IMG/VR virus record: IMGVR_UViG_3300019890_000013
Coordinates: 1 to 37,480 of that record
Reading direction: 5' to 3' (one strand)
Length of the DNA stretch: 37,480 nucleotides
DNA from: a virus
Position numbers and translations under genes: made by a program. Under the pieces are notes generated by a model. That model saw only the letters and a program-made list of their open reading frames with translations, was not told where the DNA came from and did not search any database. Below are positions 1 to 7,609 of the stretch, piece after piece; within the stretch, counting starts at the first letter, position 1; each line of letters begins with the position of its first letter.

Positions 1-149
1 CAAATGTAAAATTTGCAATAATGAAAGATCTAGAAATTACGTTAATAAAAACAGAGAAAAAATTAACGAATACAAGCAAAAATGGAGAGCAAAAAGAAAA
101 AACGAAGGCTATATAAAACCAAAGCCCAGAAAAGAGAGAAAAATATATG
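1..149. repeat. Left copy of terminal redundancy
   Basis: Bases 1-149 match 37333-37480 except for one extra C in the left copy (CCC at about 125-127 against CC on the right). An exact overlap of this size at both ends of a contig is what a circular or circularly permuted genome gives on assembly; a short true direct terminal repeat would look the same. The left copy keeps the spanning gene in frame: 86 nt from 37247-37332 plus 853 nt make 313 whole codons. The right copy would frameshift it. Confidence 0.9.
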
Positions 150-853
150 ACCCTAATGATGACGGGGATATTTGGCAATGCAATATTCATGGATGGTTAA
201 AAAAAGAAAATTTGTATTTTAGAAAAATAAAGGAAAAATATTATCAACCAAGTTGTAAAGAATGCGTAAAACAAAAAACTACCAAAGATTATTACGATAA
301 CAGGGATATAAGATTACAAAAACATAGAGAATATGAAAAAGAAAATGCAGATATTATAAAGTTGAAATCAAAAATTTATAGAGATAAAAACAAAGATTTA
401 ATATATCAACGATTAAAAGAAAGAATAAGGAAAAACCCAGAACACTTTAAAAGATTAGCAAAATTAAACAGAATAAAAAATGCTGAAAAAATAAAAATTA
501 TAAATAAAGCATATGTTTCTGAAAACAGAGAAAAAGTAAGAGAAACAACTAAGAATTATTATGAAAGAAATAAAGAACGTTTACTTTTAAAGCGTAAAGA
601 ATGGATAAATAGAACAAGAAAAATACGAAATGAAAAAGCAAGACAATATACAAAAAAAGCCGTAGATGAATTAAGAGATAGTTATATAAGACTAATATTA
701 AAAACATATCAAAAAGGTGATAAGAAAGGAAAAGAGTATATTTATTTAAAAGAAATTGAAATACCACAAGAGTTGATTGATATTAAAAGAAACTTAATTA
801 AATTAAAAAGAAAATTAAAGGAAAAAAGAAAATGTCAAAAACCCCAAGCTTGA
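2..853 (+). CDS. Lys-rich double zinc-motif phage protein (5' part lies at right edge)
   Basis: This frame is open from the window edge, and its 5' end is the ATG at 37247 across the circular join, giving about 312 residues. The N-terminal part has two similar modules of form C-x2-HG, then a basic stretch, then C-x2-C: one reads CKKHG with CKIC, the second CNIHG with CKEC. Such pairs look like zinc ribbons. The middle is an extremely Lys/Arg/Asn-rich helical region with repeated N-(K/R)-E-K units. The C-terminus (IPQELIDIKRNLIKLKRKLK) resembles a tail I recall in small phage proteins. Similar N-termini occur in phage HNH/endonuclease VII-type proteins, but no HNH motif is present here. DNA or RNA binding is inferred. 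It overlaps the next gene by 22 bp. Confidence 0.8.
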   Translation, partial: KCKICNNERSRNYVNKNREKINEYKQKWRAKRKNEGYIKPKPRKERKIYDPNDDGDIWQCNIHGWLKKENLYFRKIKEKYYQPSCKECVKQKTTKDYYDNRDIRLQKHREYEKENADIIKLKSKIYRDKNKDLIYQRLKERIRKNPEHFKRLAKLNRIKNAEKIKIINKAYVSENREKVRETTKNYYERNKERLLLKRKEWINRTRKIRNEKARQYTKKAVDELRDSYIRLILKTYQKGDKKGKEYIYLKEIEIPQELIDIKRNLIKLKRKLKEKRKCQKPQA

Positions 854-1056
854 ATCAATTATCGGATAAACTAGCATTAGCTATGAATAAACTAGAAGAT
901 GGAGAGTTAACAGTTGAGCAATGTTTAGCGTTGTCGAAAATGCACGATTCAATTATTAATGGATTAAAAACACAAATGCAATACGCTACTTTAACCAATC
1001 AAATCCCTGTTATTCCTATGCTAAACCAAAACCAAGATAAGTTAATAGAAAACTAA
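832..1056 (+). CDS. Small conserved-looking phage protein, 74 aa
   Basis: The ATG at 832 follows an A/G-rich AAAGGAAAAAAG stretch and lies inside the end of the Lys-rich zinc protein gene, so translation is probably coupled. The product looks wholly helical and soluble, with a motif ELTVEQCLALSKMHDSIINGLK about residues 24-45. From memory, a small protein of this helical type often follows Lys-rich zinc-motif genes in phages; its function is unknown. No membrane segment and only one cysteine are visible. Confidence 0.75.
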   Translation: MSKTPSLNQLSDKLALAMNKLEDGELTVEQCLALSKMHDSIINGLKTQMQYATLTNQIPVIPMLNQNQDKLIEN

Positions 1057-1059
1057 AAT

Positions 1060-1371
1060 ATGATTCAAATGGAATATATTTTTGATAAAGATAAATCGTT
1101 ATTTTCTGTAACTTTTGATAGTAACGTGATAGACCACTTAAATGCTAAAGTAGACGATTATTTATTTTGTTTGCAATCTATTCATAAATATAATTACTTT
1201 ATGTTATTTAAGGCTGACACTGGTTATAGAATTAGGCGTGTACCTAATAGAAAAAAAGTATATCAAATCAATATGGGTTTTAGGCCAAATTTTATACGAG
1301 AATTTGATTCAATGGATTGCATCTACTTTAAAAAGAAAAATGGAATGATACGTATAATAATTGATCAATAG
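1060..1371 (+). CDS. Hypothetical protein, 103 aa
   Basis: The gene begins 3 bp after the previous stop; an alternative ATG lies three codons downstream at 1069. I do not recognise the family. The product is a mixed alpha/beta, aromatic-rich soluble protein ending in a basic strand (KKNGMIRIIIDQ). Its place in the run of tightly packed plus-strand genes and its clean coding frame support it as a real gene. Confidence 0.65.
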   Translation: MIQMEYIFDKDKSLFSVTFDSNVIDHLNAKVDDYLFCLQSIHKYNYFMLFKADTGYRIRRVPNRKKVYQINMGFRPNFIREFDSMDCIYFKKKNGMIRIIIDQ

Positions 1372-1374
1372 TAT

Positions 1375-1398
1375 TTCCAGTGTTAACAATTACTGGAA
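1375..1398. promoter_or_regulatory. Inverted repeat, TTCCAGT / ACTGGAA
   Basis: A perfect 7-bp inverted repeat with a 10-nt spacer sits directly after the stop at 1371, in the 108-bp gap before the DUF551-like gene. There is no T-run after the right arm, so it does not look like an intrinsic terminator. It could be an operator or an mRNA-processing hairpin; I cannot decide between them. Confidence 0.35.
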
Positions 1399-1479
1399 GT
1401 ATCACCAACAGAAGTTGCCCTGCGTGGTTTTTGATGGTATTTTTTGTGCAGAAAAACTAGGAAGGAAAAAGAGAATAAC

Positions 1480-1698
1480 ATGAACTGGATAAGTATTAAA
1501 GATAAGTTACCAGAATTTGTTAACGAGAGTGGAAATATTGAATGGTCTAAGAAATGTCTTTGTTATTCTAGCGATAAATTAATAATATTAGCATCTTACA
1601 CTAATACTGGTTATTGGAAAGACTGGGAAAATGGATTAATGATTAAGATTAACGATGTTACCCATTGGCGCAATCTTCCAGAACCTCCGAAGGAATAA
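1480..1698 (+). CDS. DUF551-like phage protein
   Basis: The start is placed at the ATG at 1480 because the protein then begins MNWISIKDKLPE, the typical opening of DUF551 proteins; the frame is open further upstream without a better start. The end (THWRNLPEPPKE) matches the family's usual HW-x-PLPEPP finish, and the length (72 aa) is normal. DUF551 proteins are small phage and enterobacterial proteins of unknown function. A second member lies at 35926-36189. The next ATG follows the stop directly. Confidence 0.8.
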   Translation: MNWISIKDKLPEFVNESGNIEWSKKCLCYSSDKLIILASYTNTGYWKDWENGLMIKINDVTHWRNLPEPPKE

Positions 1699-1914
1699 AT
1701 GATGAAAATAATCGAAGCCAATCAATGTTTTTTCACTGTTCATTCAGTAAAGAGTGTTTTATATAAAGAAAACAAAGAGAAAGATTGCTGGGAGATATCA
1801 GTAATCTTCTCAGACAGTAATGATGTTAAAATATATGAAAAAACAGAAGAAGACTGTATAAGGAAATTTAAAGAAATTTTAATAGCTGTTAAATATTGCA
1901 CTGAGGATGAGTGA
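1699..1914 (+). CDS. Hypothetical protein, 71 aa
   Basis: The ATG at 1699 abuts the preceding TAA and has GAAGGAATAA as a good ribosome binding site. The product begins MMKIIEANQCFFTVHSVKSV and looks like a small beta-sheet protein followed by a helix (EEDCIRKFKEILIAVKY). I do not recognise a family. It overlaps the following gene through an ATGA stop/start, which supports both as coupled genes. Confidence 0.65.
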   Translation: MMKIIEANQCFFTVHSVKSVLYKENKEKDCWEISVIFSDSNDVKIYEKTEEDCIRKFKEILIAVKYCTEDE

Positions 1915-2096
1915 TGAAAAAATATGAATGGACATTAAAGGTTTCTTTATTCTTTTTCACGGCAAATATGCTTATATGGTATAAATATTATGATCATTAT
2001 TCATTTATACCCTGCTTTATTCTTGGATTTTTTGTTACTTTAGGAATAGACTCTTTCATTGAAAAGTTAATAAGATCAGCAAACATTGACCAATAG
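1914..2096 (+). CDS. Small membrane protein, two TM segments
   Basis: The ATG at 1914 shares ATGA with the previous stop and follows GAGGATGA. An in-frame GTG one codon earlier is less likely. The 60-residue product has a basic start (MKKYEW), a hydrophobic segment around residues 9-25 (SLFFFTANMLIWY), a short tyrosine-rich turn, then a second hydrophobic segment (SFIPCFILGFFVTLGI) and a basic tail. This predicts a two-pass inner-membrane protein. Its role is unknown; it is far from the lysis genes. Confidence 0.65.
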   Translation: MKKYEWTLKVSLFFFTANMLIWYKYYDHYSFIPCFILGFFVTLGIDSFIEKLIRSANIDQ

Positions 2097-2340
2097 CCAC
2101 CACTGGCGCAAAGGAACTTCCCGCTACTACAAAGCTCACATAACAAAGGACATGTTTGGCTACTACATCCTCACCCTTGTCTGGGGAGGTCTAAACTCGC
2201 GCCTAGGAAACTACAAACACCATACGTTTTCCACCATGGATGAGCTAAATGAATTGATGGAATCTGTCAGCAAAAGAAGATTACAGCGTGGGTATGAAAA
2301 AATAACCGCAGACAAACAAACTGTCCACGGTCTTGGGTAG
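2086..2340 (+). CDS. WGR-domain-like protein
   Basis: The frame opens with TTG at 2086, overlapping the previous gene by 11 bp; the first in-frame ATG (2152) would remove part of the domain. The sequence YYKAHITKDMFGYYILTLVW, followed by GG-x3-SRLG, then F-x3-DELNELMES and KRRLQRGY, fits the WGR fold (strand, strand, W-G-R region, helix, terminal GY). WGR domains contact DNA ends in PARP-type proteins, and stand-alone copies occur in phages and plasmids. Here the W-G-R triplet reads WGG. The gene is clearly more GC-rich than its neighbours, suggesting a separate origin. Confidence 0.6.
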   Translation: MTNSHHWRKGTSRYYKAHITKDMFGYYILTLVWGGLNSRLGNYKHHTFSTMDELNELMESVSKRRLQRGYEKITADKQTVHGLG

Positions 2341-2428
2341 CAAAATTGATTATGGAATTGATATGATTTTCGAGGAAAGACGTATATTATCCATTTATTG
2401 AAATATAGCAACACATTAAGGATGATAT

Positions 2429-2650
2429 ATGCGAATTATTTACGGATTGATTTGGTTAGTTGTCTTAAATACCTGCCACGCAGCTGAGATTAACTGCTAT
2501 TCACAAAAAACTCGTATCTATCATGGCTATGGGCATGATCTTTACCAGAACGACGGTGGGATATTGTTTACTGAAAATAAAAGCAATCGACAGGTCTTAA
2601 TATCTGCCGACTGCGTTATATTGGAGCCATTTCCATGGGAGACAAAATGA
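2429..2650 (+). CDS. Small secreted protein with signal peptide
   Basis: The ATG at 2429 follows AAGGATGATAT. The first 19 residues (MRIIYGLIWLVVLNTCHAA) are a typical Sec signal peptide with likely cleavage after CHA. The mature part of about 54 residues holds two cysteines (in EINCYS and SADCVI) that could form a disulfide, which fits a periplasmic location. Function is unknown. It shares ATGA with the next tiny membrane gene. The two-gene arrangement recalls spanins, but there is no lipobox and no long coiled coil, so I do not call it Rz/Rz1. Confidence 0.65.
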   Translation: MRIIYGLIWLVVLNTCHAAEINCYSQKTRIYHGYGHDLYQNDGGILFTENKSNRQVLISADCVILEPFPWETK

Positions 2651-2742
2651 ATTTAGCACTGTTAGTTTCATTGTTAATATCGATCAACTGCTTGATATTC
2701 TTTAGCGTTTACCATATGGATAAGATGAAAACCAGAAAGTAA
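2647..2742 (+). CDS. Tiny membrane peptide, 31 aa
   Basis: The start codon overlaps the stop of the secreted-protein gene (ATGA). The product is one hydrophobic helix (MNLALLVSLLISINCLIFF) followed by a basic tail ending KMKTRK, which predicts a single-pass membrane peptide with its C-terminus inside. It is the last plus-strand gene before convergence with the tail fibre gene 24 bp further on. I see no terminator hairpin in that gap. Confidence 0.5.
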   Translation: MNLALLVSLLISINCLIFFSVYHMDKMKTRK

Positions 2743-2766
2743 CATCAGCATATCTATTTATCCCAT

Positions 2767-4053
2767 TTATTGATTACAAAATTCTGTCACTATACAAACA
2801 CCTGCTGTTCCTGCACCACCGGCTGAATTAACACCACCAGATATTGCACCACCACCACCAGCACCAAAACCTAATGCAGCTTGACCAACCTGCGTGCTTC
2901 CTGATAATTCAGTTCCACCCGTACCATATTTTCCGCTAGCACCACCACCAGAAATTTGCTGAGTACTTGAAACTAAACCAAATACAAAAGCATAATGACC
3001 AGGCGCACCAGCATCATTAATGTCCCCCCCTGTCGCAATAGAAGGTCTTGCTCCTGGCGTACCTTCCACACCAACAGCGCTTAAATTACCGACACCACCA
3101 CCACCACCACCGCCGCCAGGTGCGGTTAATACTGCACCAGCGCCTGCTGGGGTAAATGTAGATGTACCACCAGTACCACCATTTCCTGAAGCAGCTGCAC
3201 CCGCTGCACCCGCTGCACCAATTACAACAGCAGCATTTGCACCAATTTCAGCAGCAGTATACGTTTTACGACAAGATGCTGCATAAGCGCCACCACCACC
3301 TAAAGCGTTTGAAACAGTAACAGTTCCAGCACCACCGCCCCCACCACCGCCGCCACACAATTCAGTAATACAATAGAGCATACCGGTTGATGGAGTGTAA
3401 GTGCTTGTGGTTGTAATGACTTGTGTTTTTACAGTTTTAACTAAACTTGCATTGATACCTAAATTACTAAGCAAAGTAATTGAGGGGACACCACTACTAT
3501 TAGTTGTTAATAATCCATTGTTCGCTGTCGCTAATCCAGATAAAGTAGAGCCAGCAGCAGCATAATATGCTAATTGATTAATCAATCCACTATTTACAAT
3601 ACCCGATCCTGAAAGAGATAGATATTGTGCATACCAAGATGCTGCACTTGTTCCGCTGGTTAAAATACAAGTCACCATTAGCGTAGTATTCGCCGCCATC
3701 GCTTGAATTGTGTTAGCGCCAGATGATTGAACCGTCACAACGCCTGATGAATTATTAACAATAAAAAATGCCTGACCAAGAACCAATGTTGATGTCACTG
3801 GTAGCACAACAGTTTGCGTTGTAACGCCAGTAAAAAATTGTTGGAAAGTATCATTGACTGTTAGTGTTGTCGTGCCAGCTGCCGTAGCAGTTGTTGTATA
3901 TCCTGATAAGAAACTATCAGCAGACATATTTCTATTAGCATCCCATCCTGCAAAAGATGTTGCCGTTGGCGATGTCGTGACTGACGAAACCGCAGTTCCA
4001 CCATCTGCAATAGGAAATGGTTTCGGAGAGTTTATTACATTATTTGTAGCCAT
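2767..4053 (-). CDS. Tail fibre / adhesin with glycine-rich tip domain
   Basis: This 428-residue product is the last gene of the late operon. The N-terminal third has the PFPIADGGTAVSSVTTSPT segment, a pattern seen in phage receptor-binding proteins, then beta-rich repeats rich in Thr, Ser and Gly. From about residue 230 to the end it is very glycine-rich, with runs such as CGGGGGGGGAG and PGGGGGGGGVG. This resembles the glycine-rich tip domains of distal tail-fibre adhesins that contact outer-membrane receptors. The ATG at 4053 follows AAGGGATTATTAA. Host binding is inferred from composition, position and the known family type. Confidence 0.8.
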   Translation of the reverse strand: MATNNVINSPKPFPIADGGTAVSSVTTSPTATSFAGWDANRNMSADSFLSGYTTTATAAGTTTLTVNDTFQQFFTGVTTQTVVLPVTSTLVLGQAFFIVNNSSGVVTVQSSGANTIQAMAANTTLMVTCILTSGTSAASWYAQYLSLSGSGIVNSGLINQLAYYAAAGSTLSGLATANNGLLTTNSSGVPSITLLSNLGINASLVKTVKTQVITTTSTYTPSTGMLYCITELCGGGGGGGGAGTVTVSNALGGGGAYAASCRKTYTAAEIGANAAVVIGAAGAAGAAASGNGGTGGTSTFTPAGAGAVLTAPGGGGGGGGVGNLSAVGVEGTPGARPSIATGGDINDAGAPGHYAFVFGLVSSTQQISGGGASGKYGTGGTELSGSTQVGQAALGFGAGGGGAISGGVNSAGGAGTAGVCIVTEFCNQ

Positions 4054-4064
4054 TTAATAATCCC

Positions 4065-4547
4065 TTATGATACTGTCAAATTACCAACCGCGCTTTGAAC
4101 AACCCAGGTAGTATTTGCCGTTACACACAATACCAAAACAGTGTCCCATTGGTTCGTGCTAGTCAGTGATCCAGCAGTACTAGATGCTAGATTACCGAAA
4201 TGAATAACTTGACCAGTATTAGCTGCCAATACCCAGCCAGCAGAACCTTTACCAGACACAGCCACAACAGATCCCTCTGCTGCAACCGATGGCAATGTCA
4301 CAGTCGTTTGTCCAACATTAGAGATAATGTAACCTTGGTTAGCTGCTGCGGCTTGAGTCGTACCTGCAACATCATTCCATTGTACTGATGTTAAAGTGGC
4401 AGCAATTGGGTCACTTCCCGTTACACCAATCAATGTTTGTCCCGTTGCTAATAATACACCTACCTGATTATTCGCTCCTTCACTGATCATGACACTATGA
4501 GCGGCTATATTGGGTGAGGCATTATTAATGGAGTTATTTGTTGTCAT
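4065..4547 (-). CDS. Tail fibre-associated beta protein (paralogue A)
   Basis: This 160-residue protein shares with the next gene upstream a domain of about 100 residues: a glycine-strand opening, VTLPSVAAEGSVVAVSGKG, SAGWVLAANTGQVIHFG, then S-x-TGSLTSTNQWD, TTWVV and a final GNLTVS. It opens MTTNNSIN, much like the adhesin's MATNNVIN, so all three probably attach to one structure. The ATG has AAAAAGGATTTTAAG in front. It is probably a short fibre or tip subunit; no enzymatic motif is visible. Confidence 0.7.
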   Translation of the reverse strand: MTTNNSINNASPNIAAHSVMISEGANNQVGVLLATGQTLIGVTGSDPIAATLTSVQWNDVAGTTQAAAANQGYIISNVGQTTVTLPSVAAEGSVVAVSGKGSAGWVLAANTGQVIHFGNLASSTAGSLTSTNQWDTVLVLCVTANTTWVVQSAVGNLTVS

Positions 4548-4565
4548 CTTAAAATCCTTTTTAAA

Positions 4566-5129
4566 TTAAACGACTGTTAAATTCCCTTGTACGTTCCTAA
4601 CAACCCAGGTGGTATTGGATACAACACATAACAATTCAACCTGATCATATTGATTAGTGGATGAAATAGATCCTGTGGTAGTCGTTGCAACATCCTTTCC
4701 AAACACAAGATTTTGCCCAGCGTTAAATACAATCGTCCATCCGCCAGATCCATAGCCTGCAACATCAATGGTTGTACCAAACTCACATAAGACTGGTAAC
4801 GTTAATGTTACAATACCAGCATTGTTTGCTACATAACCATTTGTCTCCACCATTTGCGCTGATGAAGCCGTAACATTATTCCAGAATACAATGCTGGTAG
4901 TAGAAGTTAGCTGAACCCAAGCAGCAATCGTATCGTTATAATATTCATATTCGCCAATGGTTGAGTTATAACCTATCAATCCAGCATAAGGGGTTAAAGG
5001 TCGGGTAATTGTTGTCCAGGTAACAACTGTATTACCAATGAAATTAACACCTGCTCCTACCCCAACATATTGGTTATGATTGCTAAGATTTTCTGCACTA
5101 AATTGTGAAAACTTTATGGTAGCTACCAT
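4566..5129 (-). CDS. Tail fibre-associated beta protein (paralogue B)
   Basis: The 187-residue product has a C-terminal domain parallel to paralogue A: VTLTLPVLCEFGTTIDVAGY, SGGWTIVFNAGQNLVFG, TGSISSTNQYD, TTWVVRN and GNLTVV. The N-terminal part (FSQFSAENLSNHNQYVGV, then TRPLTPYAGLIGYN) is different and looks like a fibre connector. The start has the RBS AAAAGGATTTAGGC. The pair looks like a tandem duplication that has diverged. It is likely virion-associated. Confidence 0.7.
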   Translation of the reverse strand: MVATIKFSQFSAENLSNHNQYVGVGAGVNFIGNTVVTWTTITRPLTPYAGLIGYNSTIGEYEYYNDTIAAWVQLTSTTSIVFWNNVTASSAQMVETNGYVANNAGIVTLTLPVLCEFGTTIDVAGYGSGGWTIVFNAGQNLVFGKDVATTTTGSISSTNQYDQVELLCVVSNTTWVVRNVQGNLTVV

Positions 5130-5157
5130 GCCTAAATCCTTTTAGGTCATACTATTA

Positions 5158-5511
5158 TTACGTACTTTGCACCTGTAATAATGATACACCAACTTGTGGC
5201 GTACCAGTAGAGATGAAGCTTATAGTATCCCCACCTTTGACATATCGATTAAAATCAACACCAATGCGCTCCTGGTAGGATGATTGATCAATAGTATTGG
5301 TTGTTGGCACCTGGGCTGTGCCATTCAATCTCACCCAAACATCCGCACTGGTACTGACTGAGAAATTCGCTCTATATGTTTGAGTTTCATTACCTGGCAC
5401 CGTATAACTAATCGCGGTACTTGCTGATAATAATACATTTAAATTTGTGTTTGAGAACGGCATCGTATGAGCATAGTTCTCATTCCATGGTGTGACCGCT
5501 GCTTGTGCCAT
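5158..5511 (-). CDS. Small beta-sandwich structural protein, 117 aa
   Basis: This is a soluble, Ser/Thr-rich, strand-forming protein (MAQAAVTPWNENYAHTMPFS, then VWVRLNGTAQVPTTNTI). Its composition and its place between the spike and fibre genes suggest a tail or decoration component. The 20 bp around its start codon are identical to those of the structural gene starting at 24833, including a strong AAAAGGAA ribosome binding site. I do not recognise a named family. Confidence 0.65.
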   Translation of the reverse strand: MAQAAVTPWNENYAHTMPFSNTNLNVLLSASTAISYTVPGNETQTYRANFSVSTSADVWVRLNGTAQVPTTNTIDQSSYQERIGVDFNRYVKGGDTISFISTGTPQVGVSLLQVQST

Positions 5512-5523
5512 TGCTAATTCCTT

Positions 5524-7605
5524 TTAAAATGAAAGTCCTAATCTTGCATCTGCCGTTAAATGAACACATATATAATCTGTTACTAAATCCCCAACAACTT
5601 GAGGATTATTGGTTATATAAGATGATTCACTAGAAGTTCCACCTGGGGCTGCCGGCCCAGAAGTTGCGGTTCTTGTGAAATTTACCCAATTACTACCTCC
5701 TCCAAGTGCATTATAAGAGAGAATTTCGCCATCAGGAGAAATGGGTGCTGCTCGCAAAACTGATGGATAATACCAAATAGCCCCACCTAAATTAGTACCA
5801 CCTGTTGAAACTCTATATGCTAACGCGCCAGCTATTAATCCCGTATTATCCGCAGGAACAACGCCATCTTCAAATGTCTTTTGATAATAAAACTGACATT
5901 TTCTTAATGATTCATCGTACGTTTCTGAATTTGTTTCAATAGCAAAATAATTTTGTGTTAATGATATTTTATCAAAAATAATAGAGTCTTCACTGCCAGA
6001 TGTACTATTTAGATTATCCATTGTGTAAACAACAATACCTAATACATCATTAAAAGCACCTGATTGAGAAGGATCAAAACCATTAAACGACATTGTACCA
6101 AATGGAGTCCCTGCTGAACTATCCGTCAATGGTGGCTGTATAATATATTCTGGATCATTAATAGGTTTAATCTCACGCCATGTACCTACAAAAATAGGAT
6201 CAGAATTGGCTGGCCAGCTTGCTATTGGTTCGGTTGCAGTTATTGGCTGTGGTAAGCCAGATTGAGTTATCAATCTAATTTTTAATCTAACTTGCGTACC
6301 ATGAGTAGTTAAAATAGCGCACTTAACCAATGAAGATAAGAAATAATCAAAATATGGAACAGCGGTTTTTGGATCAATATATTGAATCAATGCAAATCTA
6401 GTTTGTGTTGCACCAGTGACCGCTCCAACTTGAAACCCACCACGATAATCAACAATAGCTTTACCCGTATTTAATTGTGATGCAGCCTCTTGATGCAATA
6501 TAGTTTGATCAGCAACATAAGATGTCACACTAGAAACCGTGGTTCGTGTTGTTGTAATAAATTGATATGGGTTTAAAGGAAAATTCCATCCTACCAATAT
6601 ACTATCTTTAGGCTCTAATATAATAGAATTCCTATACACATGAAATTCATGATCAACTATTCGCTCATAAGTTAACTCTTGATAAAGTGGAGAATTACCA
6701 ACTGTATCTTGTTTGAACTCATCAGTTAAATGTGTACTTTGACCTGTAATCTGTAGGTTAGTTAATGCAATCTCACCAGATGGCGGCAATACATATCTAA
6801 TGGCGACAGAGCTAGAAACACCTTGATCTGAGTTAGTGGATGTCACTAAATCAACGGCATTCTTATAAGAAATAAATGCACCCGTTGGCACAACTTGATT
6901 GGATATGATATCTTTTTGTGTACCACTATCGGATGGAACATATACCACACTAAAGATAGTTGGATTAGTGGTTGATCTTGCCGTCACTGCCGCAGCTATT
7001 GCGCCACCACTAAAAATTGCACCATTGTTGTGAAACGTCTGTGTCAAATACACACTAGACCAAGATCCACTACTAGCAAAGTCGAGAAAGTAAGTTGGGT
7101 TGCCTGTTAAACCAGACGTACCAGGAAGCGATGTTTGCGTAACAACGACAGACCCAGATCCTACCATCGTCAGTTGCCAACCTGGGGCAATATCGTAGGT
7201 TCCTGCTGCTGTAAATGTGTGAGGTGAAGAAAAGAAAATATCAGCAAACTGTGGATTGGTCAGCATATTCTCTGCCAACAATAATGTATCTTGTGTAATC
7301 AACGAACCACCACCACCAGATTGAAAGTTCTCAATCAACCATATCAACTGATCTGCTTGCGTATTGCCATGTCTGATCTCAATACGATATGTTAATGATG
7401 GATCAAAATACAAATTATTTGGCAGAGTGCCTGATGGTTGAAATCGTATTGGATCAGACCATGGCGTTCCGTTTGGAGTTTGATAAACAGCCTGTGGCAG
7501 ATAAGGGAATGTATTGGTCTTGAAAAATGCGAAATACTCGTCATTCAAGCTGACGCCTGTGTGATCTGGTATCCACCATATTGGATTAGGTGCGCGTACA
7601 AACAT
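5524..7605 (-). CDS. Tail spike / fibre protein, 693 aa
   Basis: The N-terminal 90 residues (MFVRAPNPIWWIPDHTG, then a quick strand-turn pattern ending LTYRIEIRHGN) look like the particle-binding domain of P22-type tailspikes, in which the tail end of the protein sits on gp4/gp10. A QSGGGGS linker follows, then about 580 residues of beta-rich, Thr/Ser-rich sequence. No clear hydrolase motif is visible. It is directly downstream of the ejection genes, in the position expected for a spike/fibre module. The RBS AAGGAATAGAATT precedes the ATG. Confidence 0.75.
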   Translation of the reverse strand: MFVRAPNPIWWIPDHTGVSLNDEYFAFFKTNTFPYLPQAVYQTPNGTPWSDPIRFQPSGTLPNNLYFDPSLTYRIEIRHGNTQADQLIWLIENFQSGGGGSLITQDTLLLAENMLTNPQFADIFFSSPHTFTAAGTYDIAPGWQLTMVGSGSVVVTQTSLPGTSGLTGNPTYFLDFASSGSWSSVYLTQTFHNNGAIFSGGAIAAAVTARSTTNPTIFSVVYVPSDSGTQKDIISNQVVPTGAFISYKNAVDLVTSTNSDQGVSSSVAIRYVLPPSGEIALTNLQITGQSTHLTDEFKQDTVGNSPLYQELTYERIVDHEFHVYRNSIILEPKDSILVGWNFPLNPYQFITTTRTTVSSVTSYVADQTILHQEAASQLNTGKAIVDYRGGFQVGAVTGATQTRFALIQYIDPKTAVPYFDYFLSSLVKCAILTTHGTQVRLKIRLITQSGLPQPITATEPIASWPANSDPIFVGTWREIKPINDPEYIIQPPLTDSSAGTPFGTMSFNGFDPSQSGAFNDVLGIVVYTMDNLNSTSGSEDSIIFDKISLTQNYFAIETNSETYDESLRKCQFYYQKTFEDGVVPADNTGLIAGALAYRVSTGGTNLGGAIWYYPSVLRAAPISPDGEILSYNALGGGSNWVNFTRTATSGPAAPGGTSSESSYITNNPQVVGDLVTDYICVHLTADARLGLSF

Positions 7606-7609
7606 AATT

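Noticed and set aside
2743-2766. Terminator between convergent gene blocks
   Set aside because: I looked for a bidirectional hairpin in the 24-bp gap and nearby and found none with a clear stem.
3020-3286. Proline-rich open frame on the plus strand
   Set aside because: It is the antisense of the glycine-rich tip of the tail fibre gene (GGN codons read as CCN); composition is explained by the real gene.
3854-4057. Plus-strand open frame opposite the fibre N-terminus
   Set aside because: Antisense of a long, well supported minus-strand gene; no RBS and no partner genes.
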